64,000 nucleotides of DNA, taken from positions 124,001-188,000 of the forward strand of contig JAFQBN010000002.1 of assembly GCA_017416685.1 (NCBI GenBank), given 5' to 3'. The notes beneath the pieces were generated by a model that saw only the letters and a program-made list of their open reading frames with translations, did no database searches and was not told the origin of the DNA. Below are positions 46,301 through 54,728 of the stretch, piece by piece. A program made the translations under genes and the position numbers. Each line of letters starts with the position of its first letter. Positions within the stretch are counted from its first letter, which is position 1. Source of the DNA: Oscillospiraceae bacterium (GTDB lineage Bacteria > Bacillota > Clostridia > Oscillospirales > Oscillospiraceae).

Positions 46301-47451
46301 GCAAACGTGTTAAACGTCTCCGCCGGCTTGCCGTCCCGCAGCACCACCGCGCCGATCTCGGTGATGCGGTCCAGCTTCCGATTCAGGCCGGTGGTCTCAA
46401 TGTCAAAGCAGACGATCTCGTCGGTCAGCGGCTGCTCACGGTCACCGTGGACCGCCACCCGGTCGTCCACGTCGTTAATGTAGTATGCCTCCACACCGTA
46501 GAGGATCTTGATGTCCTTGGCCGAGTGCCACGCATCCGGGAACGACTGTGCCACACCGTGGTCGGTGATAGCCACCGCCTTGTGTCCCCAGGACTGCGCC
46601 CGCTTGACGAGGTTCTTTTCCGGTCCCAGCTTGGGTCCCACACAGGTCAGAGCATCCATAGAGGACATGGTGGTGTGCATGTGCAGCTCCACGCGCTTTT
46701 CCGGGGCGGTATCCTGCCGCATCTCCTTCTTCCCCTCCATAATGGAGGCGGGTTCCAGCACCATGTCGCCGTAGAAGCGGTCGAGGTTCAGCCGGCCCTG
46801 AATGATCAGGTGCTGACCCTTCTTTACCCCGTCCACGATAGCTTTTCCCTCTTCCGCGGGCAGAAATTTATTCACCCGCACCGACCCGGTATAGTCGGTC
46901 ACGTCAAAGGCGATCACCCAGGCGTTGCGCTTTTTCAGCTCGCGGTGGTCGATGGCAAACACGTCGCCCTCGATGACTACAGTACCCATATCCAGTTCCA
47001 GATCCCCCATGGGGATCGGCTTTTTCTTCACTACGTGGCCGTAGATCACTTTGCCGTGCATACCATTGGCTTTTTTCTCCTCGCCGGAGGGAACGGCGCG
47101 GACAATATTCTTCATTGCCGCCTCCCGAATGGCCTGAGTCCGGGCAAAAACATCCTCGGGCGCAGCCTCCTGCTCCGGCTGCTCATGGGCGGACGTTTCT
47201 GCATCAGACGGCCCCGACCGCACCGGCTCGATCACAGCGCGGTTGAGTCCGTAGGCCCGGCAAAGCTGTTCCTGTGCCATCTGCAGCACAACGTCCCCCG
47301 CCTGCTCAGCACCCTCCACACGGATATGGGCGCTGCGCGCGGCGCGGTCAATGGCCGCAGACACGATAAGCCAACCCGCTGCGGCGCGGGACAGTTCTCC
47401 CTCGCCGCACAGGGCAGCAAACATTTTCAGAAACGGGATCTTCTCGGACAT
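43333..47451 (-). CDS. polC: DNA polymerase III subunit alpha, PolC type
   Basis: PolC is the replicative polymerase of low-GC Gram-positive bacteria. The 1372-residue protein has an N-terminal region, an OB fold (about 140-250), a PHP domain (ELHMHTTMSSMDA, about 270) interrupted by a DEDD proofreading exonuclease (CFDIETTGL at about 350, HRASDDA at about 500), a palm with PDIDLNFSGEYQGNAH, a zinc-type cluster (CPNCKHSD and CPVCG) and a C-terminal fingers/HhH region. It is somewhat shorter than Bacillus PolC (about 1440), mainly at the N-terminus. It is the penultimate gene of the uppS run. Confidence 0.97.
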   Translation of the reverse strand: MSEKIPFLKMFAALCGEGELSRAAAGWLIVSAAIDRAARSAHIRVEGAEQAGDVVLQMAQEQLCRAYGLNRAVIEPVRSGPSDAETSAHEQPEQEAAPEDVFARTQAIREAAMKNIVRAVPSGEEKKANGMHGKVIYGHVVKKKPIPMGDLELDMGTVVIEGDVFAIDHRELKKRNAWVIAFDVTDYTGSVRVNKFLPAEEGKAIVDGVKKGQHLIIQGRLNLDRFYGDMVLEPASIMEGKKEMRQDTAPEKRVELHMHTTMSSMDALTCVGPKLGPEKNLVKRAQSWGHKAVAITDHGVAQSFPDAWHSAKDIKILYGVEAYYINDVDDRVAVHGDREQPLTDEIVCFDIETTGLNRKLDRITEIGAVVLRDGKPAETFNTFADPGRILDPENIRLTGITDEMLKGAPSQEEALRAFLDFVGDRPLAAHNADFDMSFIAEGCRRCNIPFTNTSLDSLVLAQNLLPELGKYKLDIVAEYLRLPEFNHHRASDDAVTVAYMLPPLFEKLNALGVSTLQQINPAMEPLRSQAGSKVKRQPKHLIILAKNQEGLRNLYKLISLAHLEHFKRYPIIPKSLINENREGLIIGSACEAGELFGALVEGKSWDELKRIGAWYDYLEIQPVCNNMFMLRKGMVNSVEDLRDFNRAIVQLGRDLNKPVCATGDVHFMDPEDEIYRHILLASKGFEDADEPLPIYFKTTDEMLEEFAYLGEDVAKEVVVTNTNLIADWCENVVPLPKGLFAPKLEDSDGELKRLVWGKAHELYGEQPPQIVVDRLNTELGDIIGCKYDVIYMSAQKLVQDSLAHGYLVGSRGSVGSSLVAFMSGITEVNSLPAHYRCPNCKHSDFDYAQDPEHPYGCGADMPDMNCPVCGTPYAKDGFNIPFETFLGFGGDKVPDIDLNFSGEYQGNAHRYTFELFGQTHVFRAGTVGTVAEKTAFGYVKKYLDEHGQIASKAEENRLAIGCTGVKRTTGQHPGGMVVIPQDKEIYDFCPVQHPADDPNSDIITTHFEYHSMESNLLKLDILGHDDPSMIRMLQDLTGVDPQKIPLDDKDTMSIFSKSKALGYEDDPVLGPTGGTAIPEFGTTFVRGMLEDTQPDQFDTLVRLSGFSHGTDVWLGNAKDLITSGTAKVNEAIGCRDDIMIFLISKGIAPKRAFKIMEAVRKGRGLPEGAEDDMKAAGVPQWYIDSCKKIAYLFPKAHAVAYVMMAFRIAWFKVHRPLAFYAAYFSIRAKAFDEAFMCRGMDVVKRKMREIQLKDKEASAVEQDMLTTLEVCYEFYLRGFSFRNIDIYQSDAINFTMNEEEGTLRPPFVSVAGLGETAALSIVEQCRGKQFVSIEEMSAACPKVSKTHIELLKAAGAFGTLPETSQLDLFSML

Positions 47452-47487
47452 TACGGACTAACTCTCCTTACTGCATATCACAACGCC

Positions 47488-48525
47488 TTACAGCGTGTCT
47501 ATCAAAGCAAACAACTCGTCCACCAGCTGCTCCTGGGGAACTTTCTTCACGATCTGGCCTTTTTTGAACAGCAGGCCCTCTCCGATTCCGCCGGCGATGC
47601 CGCAATCGGCGGCAGACGCCTCCCCCGGACCGTTGACCACACAGCCCATGACCGCCACGGTGATGGGCTTGTCCACATTGGCAAGCCGCCGTTCTACCTC
47701 GTTGGCAAGGCCGATCAGATCAATGCGGGTGCGTCCGCAGGTGGGACAGGAAACCAGCTCCGCCCCCTCTTTGCGGATCCCGGCCGCTTTCAGAATGTCC
47801 CGGGCAGCGTACACTTCCTCCACCGGGTCGGCAGACAGGGACACACGCATGGTATCGCCGATGCCCATGGCCAGCAGGCCGCCGATGCCCACCGCAGATT
47901 TCAGTGTTCCCATGCGGACGGTTCCCGCTTCTGTCACACCAATATGTAAAGGATAATCGCTTTTCATGCGCATCAGCTGATAGGCTTTCATGGTCATCGG
48001 AACGCTGGAAGACTTCAGTGAAATGCAGATGTCATCAAAGTCAAACTGATTCAGCAGGCGCACGTGTTCAAAGGCAGACTCGACCATGGCCTCCGGGCAG
48101 ACCCCGCCGTATTTGGCAAGCAGCGACTTCTCCAGCGAACCGCCGTTCACGCCGATTCGGATGGGGATATTGCGCAGACGGCAGGCATCTGCCACCGCCT
48201 TGACCCGGTCCTCTCCCCCGATGTTGCCGGGATTGATTCGCACCTTATCAGCACCGGCGGCAATGGCCTCCAGCGCCAGTTTGTAATCAAAGTGGATGTC
48301 CACCACAAGGGGAATGTCGATTTGTTCCTTAATGGCACCCACCGCCCGGGCGGCATCCATATCAGGAACCGCTACACGGATGATCTGACAGCCGGCTGCA
48401 GACAGGCGGCGTATCTGCTCCACAGTAGCCGCAACGTCATCGGTACGGGTATTGCACATGGACTGGATCGAAACCGGTGCGCCGCCGCCTACCGGGACTT
48501 TGCCCACCATGATTTGTTTGCTCAC
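47488..48525 (-). CDS. ispG: 4-hydroxy-3-methylbut-2-enyl diphosphate synthase (flavodoxin type)
   Basis: IspG is the iron-sulfur enzyme of the MEP isoprenoid pathway. The 345-residue reading starts at a GTG (48525, MSKQIMVGKVPVGGG) after AGGTGAT; a GTG at 48534 is also possible and adds three residues. It has PVSIQSMCNTRTDD, the TIM barrel, and the cluster cysteines in LVSCPTCGRTRIDL and MGCVVNGPGEAS. It lies in the same run as dxr, another MEP enzyme. Confidence 0.95.
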   Translation of the reverse strand: MSKQIMVGKVPVGGGAPVSIQSMCNTRTDDVAATVEQIRRLSAAGCQIIRVAVPDMDAARAVGAIKEQIDIPLVVDIHFDYKLALEAIAAGADKVRINPGNIGGEDRVKAVADACRLRNIPIRIGVNGGSLEKSLLAKYGGVCPEAMVESAFEHVRLLNQFDFDDICISLKSSSVPMTMKAYQLMRMKSDYPLHIGVTEAGTVRMGTLKSAVGIGGLLAMGIGDTMRVSLSADPVEEVYAARDILKAAGIRKEGAELVSCPTCGRTRIDLIGLANEVERRLANVDKPITVAVMGCVVNGPGEASAADCGIAGGIGEGLLFKKGQIVKKVPQEQLVDELFALIDTL

Positions 48526-48540
48526 AGAAATCACCTGTCC

Positions 48541-49599
48541 TTAGCTGAAGATACGGACCAGATCGTTAAAGGCTACCACCGCCATCAGTGCAAGCAGCGC
48601 CAACAGGCCCGCAAAGTGAATATACCCCTCGTACTTGGGGTTGATCTTCTTTCGGAACACAAGCAGCCACAGGGCGTTGACAAGCAGGAAGAACACCCGT
48701 CCTCCATCCAGCGCGGGCAGCGGCAGCAGGTTCATCACCGCCAGATTGACCGCGATCAGCGCACCGAAATACAGAATATTCCGCACCGCAACGGACACCG
48801 TGGCCGACTGACTGCCCACCTGCGCAATGGTGTCCACGATACCAATAGGGCCGGTCAGGTCCTTGACCCCGGCGCTGCCGCTCAAAAGGTCGGTCAGACT
48901 CAGCCGCACCAAACGTACGAAGTCCACTGCATTGAGCCAACTGTTGCGCAGTTTGGCCCAGACAGTGGCATCCTCAGTTTCAAAATACAGGCCGTAGCGC
49001 TGCAACTGCTGGCCGTTCACGTCATATTCCCGCAGGGTCAGCGGCAGGTCGGTCAGTTCCACCTTCTGTCCGTCGCGCTTGACCACCAAATCAACACTGT
49101 CCCCGGCGCGGCTCAGCAGCAGAGAAATGTCGCTGGCGAGATACACCCGCTCGCCATCAATGCTGACAATGCGGTCACCCGCCATCAGGCCCTGTTCGCC
49201 GACCAGCGGAAAGCCATCCATAAAATCGGCAATCACAGGCGTGGCAAAGGATTTTTCTCCGGCATACAGCAGCATGACCAGCAGTAAACCGACGATAAAA
49301 TTCATAAATGCGCCGGCGCACAGGATGATCAGCCGCTTCCAGACAGGCTGCGCGCCAAAGGCCTTTGGGTCATCGGAGTCATCGTCCTCCCCCTCCATGG
49401 CACAGTAGCCGCCCACAGGAAACGCGCGCAGAGAATACTGCGTTTCGCTACGCTGCCGCTTCCATAGCGCGGGACCCATGCCGATGGCAAACTCATTTAC
49501 CCGCACACCAAGCAGCTTCGCAGTGGCAAAGTGGCCAAATTCATGGACGGCAACCAAAACACCGAACAGCAGCAGCGCAATCAGGATATAAACCAGCAT
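48541..49599 (-). CDS. rseP: Site-2 protease RseP
   Basis: RseP is an intramembrane M50 zinc protease that cleaves anti-sigma factors and leftover signal peptides. The 352-residue protein has VAVHEFGHFATAK (HExxH at about residue 17), four membrane segments, a PDZ domain (about 120-200), and the third zinc ligand region LPLPALDGGRVFF. The start at 49599 follows GGAGGAAC. It lies between dxr and ispG, the usual place. Confidence 0.95.
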   Translation of the reverse strand: MLVYILIALLLFGVLVAVHEFGHFATAKLLGVRVNEFAIGMGPALWKRQRSETQYSLRAFPVGGYCAMEGEDDDSDDPKAFGAQPVWKRLIILCAGAFMNFIVGLLLVMLLYAGEKSFATPVIADFMDGFPLVGEQGLMAGDRIVSIDGERVYLASDISLLLSRAGDSVDLVVKRDGQKVELTDLPLTLREYDVNGQQLQRYGLYFETEDATVWAKLRNSWLNAVDFVRLVRLSLTDLLSGSAGVKDLTGPIGIVDTIAQVGSQSATVSVAVRNILYFGALIAVNLAVMNLLPLPALDGGRVFFLLVNALWLLVFRKKINPKYEGYIHFAGLLALLALMAVVAFNDLVRIFS

Positions 49600-49621
49600 A
49601 GTTCCTCCAAAAAACAAGTGA

Positions 49622-50770
49622 TTATGCCCGGCTCAGCACAACCTCACGGGCCGCGGCATCCGCCTGCAGCACGTCATGCAGCCCATTTACCGGGGCAAGC
49701 GGCACCTGCTCCATGGCATAGCGCACCAGCCGCGCAATATCCGTAAAGCGGATCTTTTCCTGCAGGAACAGCGCCACTGCAGCCTCATTGGCGCCGTTGA
49801 GTACCGCGCCCGCGTTGCCGCCGGTACGGGCCGCCGACAGCGCAAGGCCAAGGCATTCGAAGGTCTCCGGGTCAGGGGGCGCAAAGGTCAGATTGGGGCA
49901 GGTCAGCATATCCAGCGCCGTGGCCGGGCCGGGAATACGCTGGGGATAGGTCAGTGCGTACTGAATGGGAAGGCGCATATCTGCCGAGCCGATCTGAGCC
50001 AGGATTGCATTATCACAGTATTCCACCAAAGAGTGAATGATACTCTCCCGATGAACCACAATGGAGATTTTTTCCGGGGGTACGGCGTAAAGATGCATAG
50101 CCTCGATAAACTCCAACCCCTTGTTCATCAGGGTAGCAGAGTCGATGGTTATTTTTGCTCCCATGGACCAGTTGGGGTGCTTGAGGGCCTGAGCCAGTGT
50201 CACCTGCTCCAGCTGCTCTTTTGACCAGCCGAAGAAGGGTCCGCCGGAGGCGGTGAGGATCAGCCGCTTGACCTCTCCCCTGTCCCGATTGGCCTGCAGG
50301 CATTGGAACAGAGCGGAATGCTCGGAATCTACGGGGACGATCTCTGCACCATACTTTTTTGCCGCAGCCATTACCACGTCGCCGCCGCAGACAAGGGTTT
50401 CCTTGTTGGCAAGGGCGATCCGCTTGTCCGCTTCGATGGCTGCAAGGGTGGGGCGAAGACCCACCATGCCCATCACGGCGGTGATGACAGTATCCACGCT
50501 GCCCAAAGTTGCCGCCTCGATCAGGCCGTCCATGCCCGCCGCCACGCGAATATCGGTGTCGGCAAGGCGCAGCTTCAGCTCCGCCGCAGCCTTCTCATCC
50601 ATCAGAACCGCCAGCTCCGGTCTAAACAGTCGGGCCTGCTGCTCGATCAAATCCACGTTATTGTTTGCCGTCAAGGCCGCCACACGCATGCCGCAGGCTG
50701 CGATCACGTCAAGGGACTGCTTGCCAATGGAGCCGGTGGAGCCAAGCAGAGAAATCACACGTTGTTTCAT
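49622..50770 (-). CDS. dxr: 1-deoxy-D-xylulose 5-phosphate reductoisomerase
   Basis: Dxr makes 2-C-methyl-D-erythritol 4-phosphate in the MEP pathway. The 382-residue protein has the NADPH loop LLGSTGSIGKQSLDV, ALANKETLVCGG, VPVDSEHSALFQ (metal-binding region, about 145) and SMGAKITIDSATLMNKGLE. The start at 50770 follows AAGAGG. Confidence 0.96.
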   Translation of the reverse strand: MKQRVISLLGSTGSIGKQSLDVIAACGMRVAALTANNNVDLIEQQARLFRPELAVLMDEKAAAELKLRLADTDIRVAAGMDGLIEAATLGSVDTVITAVMGMVGLRPTLAAIEADKRIALANKETLVCGGDVVMAAAKKYGAEIVPVDSEHSALFQCLQANRDRGEVKRLILTASGGPFFGWSKEQLEQVTLAQALKHPNWSMGAKITIDSATLMNKGLEFIEAMHLYAVPPEKISIVVHRESIIHSLVEYCDNAILAQIGSADMRLPIQYALTYPQRIPGPATALDMLTCPNLTFAPPDPETFECLGLALSAARTGGNAGAVLNGANEAAVALFLQEKIRFTDIARLVRYAMEQVPLAPVNGLHDVLQADAAAREVVLSRA

Positions 50771-50781
50771 AGAAGAACCTC

Positions 50782-51603
50782 TTAAAACGCAGGTAAAATG
50801 TTGACCAGCACCCACATGGCGGGCGCGGCAAAAATCGTGCTGTCAAACCGATCCAGCATACCGCCGTGACCGGGCAGCAGATGGCCATAATCTTTGATAC
50901 CCACCTGCCGCTTGATCAGCGAGAATGCCAGGTCACCCAAAATGGTCACAAGACTTCCGATCAGTCCGTACAGCGCCATAACGGGCATGGACACGTGCAG
51001 GTGGAAGTACCGCTGCAAAACCACGCCGTAACACAGCATAAACACCACACCGGACAACATCCCGCCTACAAAGCCTTCAGCCGATTTCTTGGGACTGACC
51101 AGCGTAACACCACGGTGTTTGCCAAGGAACATGCCCACAAAATAGGCCCCGGTATCGGTCAAAATAGCAACTACTACCGGCAGCAGGACCTTGAAAGGGC
51201 CGTTCTGCTCCATACGCAGCTGAATCAGTGAAGAGAAAAACACAGGAATCAGGATTCCACCCATCAGGCAGAACAGGATCGTCCCGGAATCCGCAGCGCC
51301 CTCGCGCTCATAACGGAAGACCGCATAGGCAAACAGCGCACAGACAAGTGTAACGGCAATCACCTTTACACCAATTGTATTCCAACCCTTCCAAACCAAA
51401 AAAGGCACTGCAGCAGCCGAAACCACAGTAAAGAGATACAAACACCACTGCACCTTGGTCACACCGACGGCACGCAGCAATTCGAATGCGGCGATGGAAA
51501 GGATTCCGGCCACCATGATCACCAGCACAAGTTCCGGCAGTACCGTCAGCGCCGCCACAAAAATGGGGGCCAGCACCAAAGCAACGATGATACGAGTGAG
51601 CAT
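50782..51603 (-). CDS. cdsA: Phosphatidate cytidylyltransferase
   Basis: CdsA forms CDP-diacylglycerol for phospholipid synthesis. The 273-residue membrane protein has about seven hydrophobic segments and the C-terminal signature with GDLAFSLIKRQVGIKDYG, PGHGGMLDRFDS. I chose the second of two tandem ATG codons (51603), 6 bases from GGAGG; 51606 is an alternative. The start overlaps the uppS stop. Confidence 0.95.
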   Translation of the reverse strand: MLTRIIVALVLAPIFVAALTVLPELVLVIMVAGILSIAAFELLRAVGVTKVQWCLYLFTVVSAAAVPFLVWKGWNTIGVKVIAVTLVCALFAYAVFRYEREGAADSGTILFCLMGGILIPVFFSSLIQLRMEQNGPFKVLLPVVVAILTDTGAYFVGMFLGKHRGVTLVSPKKSAEGFVGGMLSGVVFMLCYGVVLQRYFHLHVSMPVMALYGLIGSLVTILGDLAFSLIKRQVGIKDYGHLLPGHGGMLDRFDSTIFAAPAMWVLVNILPAF

Positions 51604-52349
51604 CATACACCTCCGAACCGGCGAGAGCGTCCCTGAAAGGCCGCAATCGCCCGATGAAGTTCTTCCTGATCAAAGTCAGGCCACAGCACATCGGTAAAAT
51701 AGAACTCGGAATAGGCCGCCTGCCAGGGCAGGAAATTGGAGAGCCGCAGCTCACCACTGGGTCGAATGATCAGGTCCGGGTCGGGTACACCCTTGGAAAA
51801 CAGATACTCGCCGAACTGTTCCGGGGTCAGGCTGTTGGCAGATGCCCTCCCTGCTCCGCAGTCCTGCGCATAGGCCATGGCAGCGCGGACGATTTCGTCC
51901 CGCCCGCCGTAATTCAGGCAGATATTCACTTGACAGCCGTCGTACCGCTTGGATATCTCGCGGGTCTTTTGGCACAGCTCCTGCAGCTCGGGGTCCAGCG
52001 CAGTCAAGTCTCCGAAGAACTCCATCTTGACCCGGTCACGCTCCATCTGCTCGATGGCTTCCAGCAGGTATTTTTTCAAAAGGCCCATCAGGGCACCCAC
52101 TTCCTCCGCAGACCGCTTCCAATTCTCGGTGGAAAAAGCGTAGACTGTTAAGTACTCAAGACCGATCTCCTTGCAGTAAGTCGCAATGTTGCGAAAGGTC
52201 TCCGCCCCGGCGGCGTGGCCCGCGGTGCGGGGCAAACCGCGCTTTTTCGCCCAACGGCCGTTGCCGTCCATGATGATGGCAATGTGGCGGGGCAAGCGGG
52301 TCAGATCCGCCTGAATCTGCTCTTTCTTGTTCCGATTGAAAAGACCCAT
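51603..52349 (-). CDS. uppS: Isoprenyl (undecaprenyl diphosphate) synthase
   Basis: UppS makes the C55 carrier lipid used in wall and polysaccharide synthesis by cis-prenyl elongation. The 248-residue protein has HIAIIMDGNGRWAKKRG (catalytic Asp at about residue 27), HAAGAETF, AFSTENWKR and the C-terminal RPSGELRLSNFLPWQ. The start at 52349 follows AGAGGATG. It is the first gene of the uppS-cdsA-dxr-rseP-ispG-polC run. Confidence 0.96.
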   Translation of the reverse strand: MGLFNRNKKEQIQADLTRLPRHIAIIMDGNGRWAKKRGLPRTAGHAAGAETFRNIATYCKEIGLEYLTVYAFSTENWKRSAEEVGALMGLLKKYLLEAIEQMERDRVKMEFFGDLTALDPELQELCQKTREISKRYDGCQVNICLNYGGRDEIVRAAMAYAQDCGAGRASANSLTPEQFGEYLFSKGVPDPDLIIRPSGELRLSNFLPWQAAYSEFYFTDVLWPDFDQEELHRAIAAFQGRSRRFGGV

Positions 52350-52376
52350 AACAAACATCCTCTGCCTAATTTCTGT

Positions 52377-52415
52377 GAAAAGGTGCAGGATGCGCTTTTT
52401 TGCACCCTGCACCCT
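52377..52415 (-). terminator. Terminator between frr and uppS
   Basis: The minus-strand stem GGTGCAGG / CCTGCACC (52406-52413 with 52382-52389), with an A/T-rich loop, is followed by TTTTC. Confidence 0.7.
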
Positions 52416-52428
52416 TTGTCAAGTCGGT

Positions 52429-52983
52429 TTATACCGCCATGAGCTCCTGTTCCTTCTTGCCGCACAGCTCGTCGATGTCCTTGCAGCGCTTGTCGGTCAG
52501 GTCCTGCAGTTCCTTCTCCAGATTCTTCTGGTCATCCTCGGTAATCTCGGAGTTCTTCTTTGCCGCCTTGATGTCGTCCATGGCGTCGCGCCGGATGTTG
52601 CGCACAGCAACCTTGCCGTCCTCGGCGTACTTTTTGACCTGCTTTGTCAGGTCCTTGCGGCGCTCCTCGGTCAGCTGGGGGAAAGACAGGCGGATCAGAC
52701 GGCCGTCATTCTGGGGGTTGATACCCAGATCGGACATCTGAATGGCCTTTTCGATCTCCTTCAGGATGCTGGCATCCCAGGGCTGAATGGTCAGGGTGCG
52801 GGGGTCGGGAGTGGACACGGCAGCCACCTGGTTCAGGGGCGTGGGGGTGCCGTAGTACTCCACCATGATGCGGTCCAGCACACCGGCGTTGGCGCGGCCG
52901 GCACGGACGGAGGCGAAGTTGGCCTTGACCACCTCGATGGTCTTCAGCATCTTGCTGTCATATTCTTTGATCTCAACGCTCAT
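52429..52983 (-). CDS. frr: Ribosome recycling factor
   Basis: Frr splits post-termination ribosomes with EF-G. The 184-residue protein has the conserved RAGRANAGVLDRIMVEYYG, IQPWDAS and RLSFPQLTEERRKDL segments, and is mostly helical. It follows pyrH by 18 bases, the standard pair. Confidence 0.97.
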   Translation of the reverse strand: MSVEIKEYDSKMLKTIEVVKANFASVRAGRANAGVLDRIMVEYYGTPTPLNQVAAVSTPDPRTLTIQPWDASILKEIEKAIQMSDLGINPQNDGRLIRLSFPQLTEERRKDLTKQVKKYAEDGKVAVRNIRRDAMDDIKAAKKNSEITEDDQKNLEKELQDLTDKRCKDIDELCGKKEQELMAV

Positions 52984-53001
52984 AGTATCGTTCCTTTCTT
53001 G

Positions 53002-53718
53002 TTAAGCTTCCACCACGGTGCCGATCTTCTCGCCCATGACCACGCGCAGGATGTTGCGGGGATCCTTCAGGGCGAACAGCAGCACGGGGATCTTGTTGTC
53101 CATGGACAGGGACGTGGCGGTGGAGTCCATCACCTTCAGGTGCTGGGCCAGCACGTCGTCATAGCTAATGGTGTCATACTTGACGGCAGTGGGATCCAGC
53201 TTGGGATCGGCGCTGTACACGCCGTCAATATTCTTGGCCAGCAGGATCACATCGGCGTCGATCTCCGCCGCACGCAGCACCGCGGCGGTATCGGTGGAGA
53301 AGAAGGGATTGCCGGTGCCGCAGCCGAAGATGACCACGCGACCCTTCTCAAGGTGACGGATGGCCCGCTGACGGATGTAAGGCTCGGCCACAGACTTCAT
53401 CTCGATGGCGGTCTGTACACGGACTTCCACACCCTTCTGCTCCAGCACATCAGCCACGGCCAGGGCGTTGATGCTGGTAGCCAGCATGCCCATATGGTCG
53501 GCACGCACACGCACCATGCGGTCGCCGCCGTCCTTCAGGCCGCGCCAGAAGTTGCCGCCGCCAACTACAATGCCAACCTGCACACCCAGATCAACACACT
53601 CTTTGATGACATCGCAGACCTGACCGATCACGTTGAAGTCAAGGCCGCGGGAAGCGTCACCGGCGAGAGCCTCACCGCTGATTTTCAGCAGGACGCGCTT
53701 ATAATGAGGTTTGGCCAT
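53002..53718 (-). CDS. pyrH: Uridylate kinase
   Basis: PyrH phosphorylates UMP to UDP. The 238-residue protein has [22 protein letters not shown], the central [16 protein letters not shown] and [10 protein letters not shown]. The start at 53718 (MAKPHYKRV) follows AAGGAGATG; the longer reading to 53886 has no support. A separate promoter lies upstream, unlike genomes where tsf and pyrH are contiguous. Confidence 0.97.
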   Translation of the reverse strand: MAKPHYKRVLLKISGEALAGDASRGLDFNVIGQVCDVIKECVDLGVQVGIVVGGGNFWRGLKDGGDRMVRVRADHMGMLATSINALAVADVLEQKGVEVRVQTAIEMKSVAEPYIRQRAIRHLEKGRVVIFGCGTGNPFFSTDTAAVLRAAEIDADVILLAKNIDGVYSADPKLDPTAVKYDTISYDDVLAQHLKVMDSTATSLSMDNKIPVLLFALKDPRNILRVVMGEKIGTVVEA

Positions 53719-53770
53719 GTAAAACATCTCCTTTTTCCGCCGACCGGATGTCGGCACATTCTTAACACCT

Positions 53771-53799
53771 ATTTTAATATATAATTCTGTTTTTGCATA
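53771..53799 (-). promoter_or_regulatory. Promoter of pyrH-frr
   Basis: On the minus strand a TAAAAT -10 (53771-53776) lies 17 bases from a weak -35 TATGCA (53794-53799), in an AT-rich gap. It gives pyrH-frr a start independent of the upstream cassette. Confidence 0.45.
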
Positions 53800-53830
53800 G
53801 GGGGAAAGTGAAAACTTTATAAATTTTCTA

Positions 53831-53870
53831 CAAACAAAATGCCGCGCAGTCCGTTCGGACTGCGCGGCTT
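53831..53870 (-). terminator. Terminator after the glycyl radical cassette
   Basis: The minus-strand stem GCCGCGCAGTCC / GGACTGCGCGGC is followed by ATTTTGTTTG. It ends the transcript of the glycyl radical enzyme and activase. Confidence 0.85.
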
Positions 53871-53878
53871 CGGTTTCA

Positions 53879-54712
53879 TTACGCAAAAATCATCTTAAGT
53901 CGTTCCATTTTTTCCTCACCCGGCACATCGAAACAGGTGCCCTCCATGCCAAGGGCAACATACTTCCCCTCGCCCAGAGTGTGGTACGGCAACAGCTCCA
54001 CCCGCTCCGGCGTTCCGCAGGAATCAAGGAACCGCTTGATTTCCTTCATCTCTTCCTCGGTATCGTTGAACGTAGGAATAACCGGAATGCGAACCCAAGT
54101 CGGTTTCCCAATGGCCAAAAGGCGCTTTAGGTTATCCAAAATCAACTCATTGCCAACCCCGGTGTATGCCTTGTGCTTGGCGCTGTCCAGGCATTTCACG
54201 TCGTACAGAAACAGGTCCGTGTAAGGCAAAATCCGTTCGAACCGCTCATAGGGCACATGGCCCGCCGTGTCCACCGCGGTGTGGATTTCTTCAGCCTTGC
54301 AGGCCTTCAACAGCTCCTCCAGCGCATCTATCTGCAACATACATTCGCCACCGGAGAAGGTCGCGCCGCCGCCGGAGTTTTTGTAATACACCGCATCCTT
54401 GCGAATGCGGTCCATCACATCCTCCGCGGTGTATTCCTTGCCGCTGATACTGCGGGCCTCGTTAGGGCAGATAAATTCGCATCTGCCGCAAAAATCGCAG
54501 GTTTCAAGCCCGTTGGGACACACCCGCTCACAGCGGCCGCAATGGGTGCACTTGTCCCGATAGTATAGCATCTGCGCCGTCGGATTTTGGCTTTCCGGAT
54601 TGTGGCACCAACGGCAGGACAGATTGCACCCTTTGAAGAACACCGTGGTGCGAATACCGGGTCCGTCACCGGTGCAAAAGTCCTGAATATCAAATAACAT
54701 CGCTTGTTTCAC
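53879..54712 (-). CDS. Glycyl-radical enzyme activating enzyme
   Basis: This 277-residue radical SAM protein should install the glycyl radical in the enzyme encoded just upstream. The GTG start at 54712 follows [13 protein letters not shown] lies four codons in. The radical SAM cluster is CNLSCRWC (about residues 30-37), with [10 protein letters not shown] before it. An inserted double 4Fe-4S ferredoxin-like domain ([12 protein letters not shown] and [12 protein letters not shown], about 55-90) is typical of activases of the dehydratase and decarboxylase types and is absent from the classical PFL activase. [14 protein letters not shown] follows. It lies 16 bases after the glycyl radical enzyme. 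Confidence 0.93.
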   Translation of the reverse strand: MKQAMLFDIQDFCTGDGPGIRTTVFFKGCNLSCRWCHNPESQNPTAQMLYYRDKCTHCGRCERVCPNGLETCDFCGRCEFICPNEARSISGKEYTAEDVMDRIRKDAVYYKNSGGGATFSGGECMLQIDALEELLKACKAEEIHTAVDTAGHVPYERFERILPYTDLFLYDVKCLDSAKHKAYTGVGNELILDNLKRLLAIGKPTWVRIPVIPTFNDTEEEMKEIKRFLDSCGTPERVELLPYHTLGEGKYVALGMEGTCFDVPGEEKMERLKMIFA

Positions 54713-54728
54713 ACCGGCTCCCCCCTTT

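Noticed and set aside
45040..47949. Very long plus-strand open frame (969 codons) opposite polC and ispG
   Set aside because: It is the antisense shadow of polC in GC-rich DNA. It has no ribosome binding site, its composition is rich in His, Gln and Gly, and polC on the other strand is certain.
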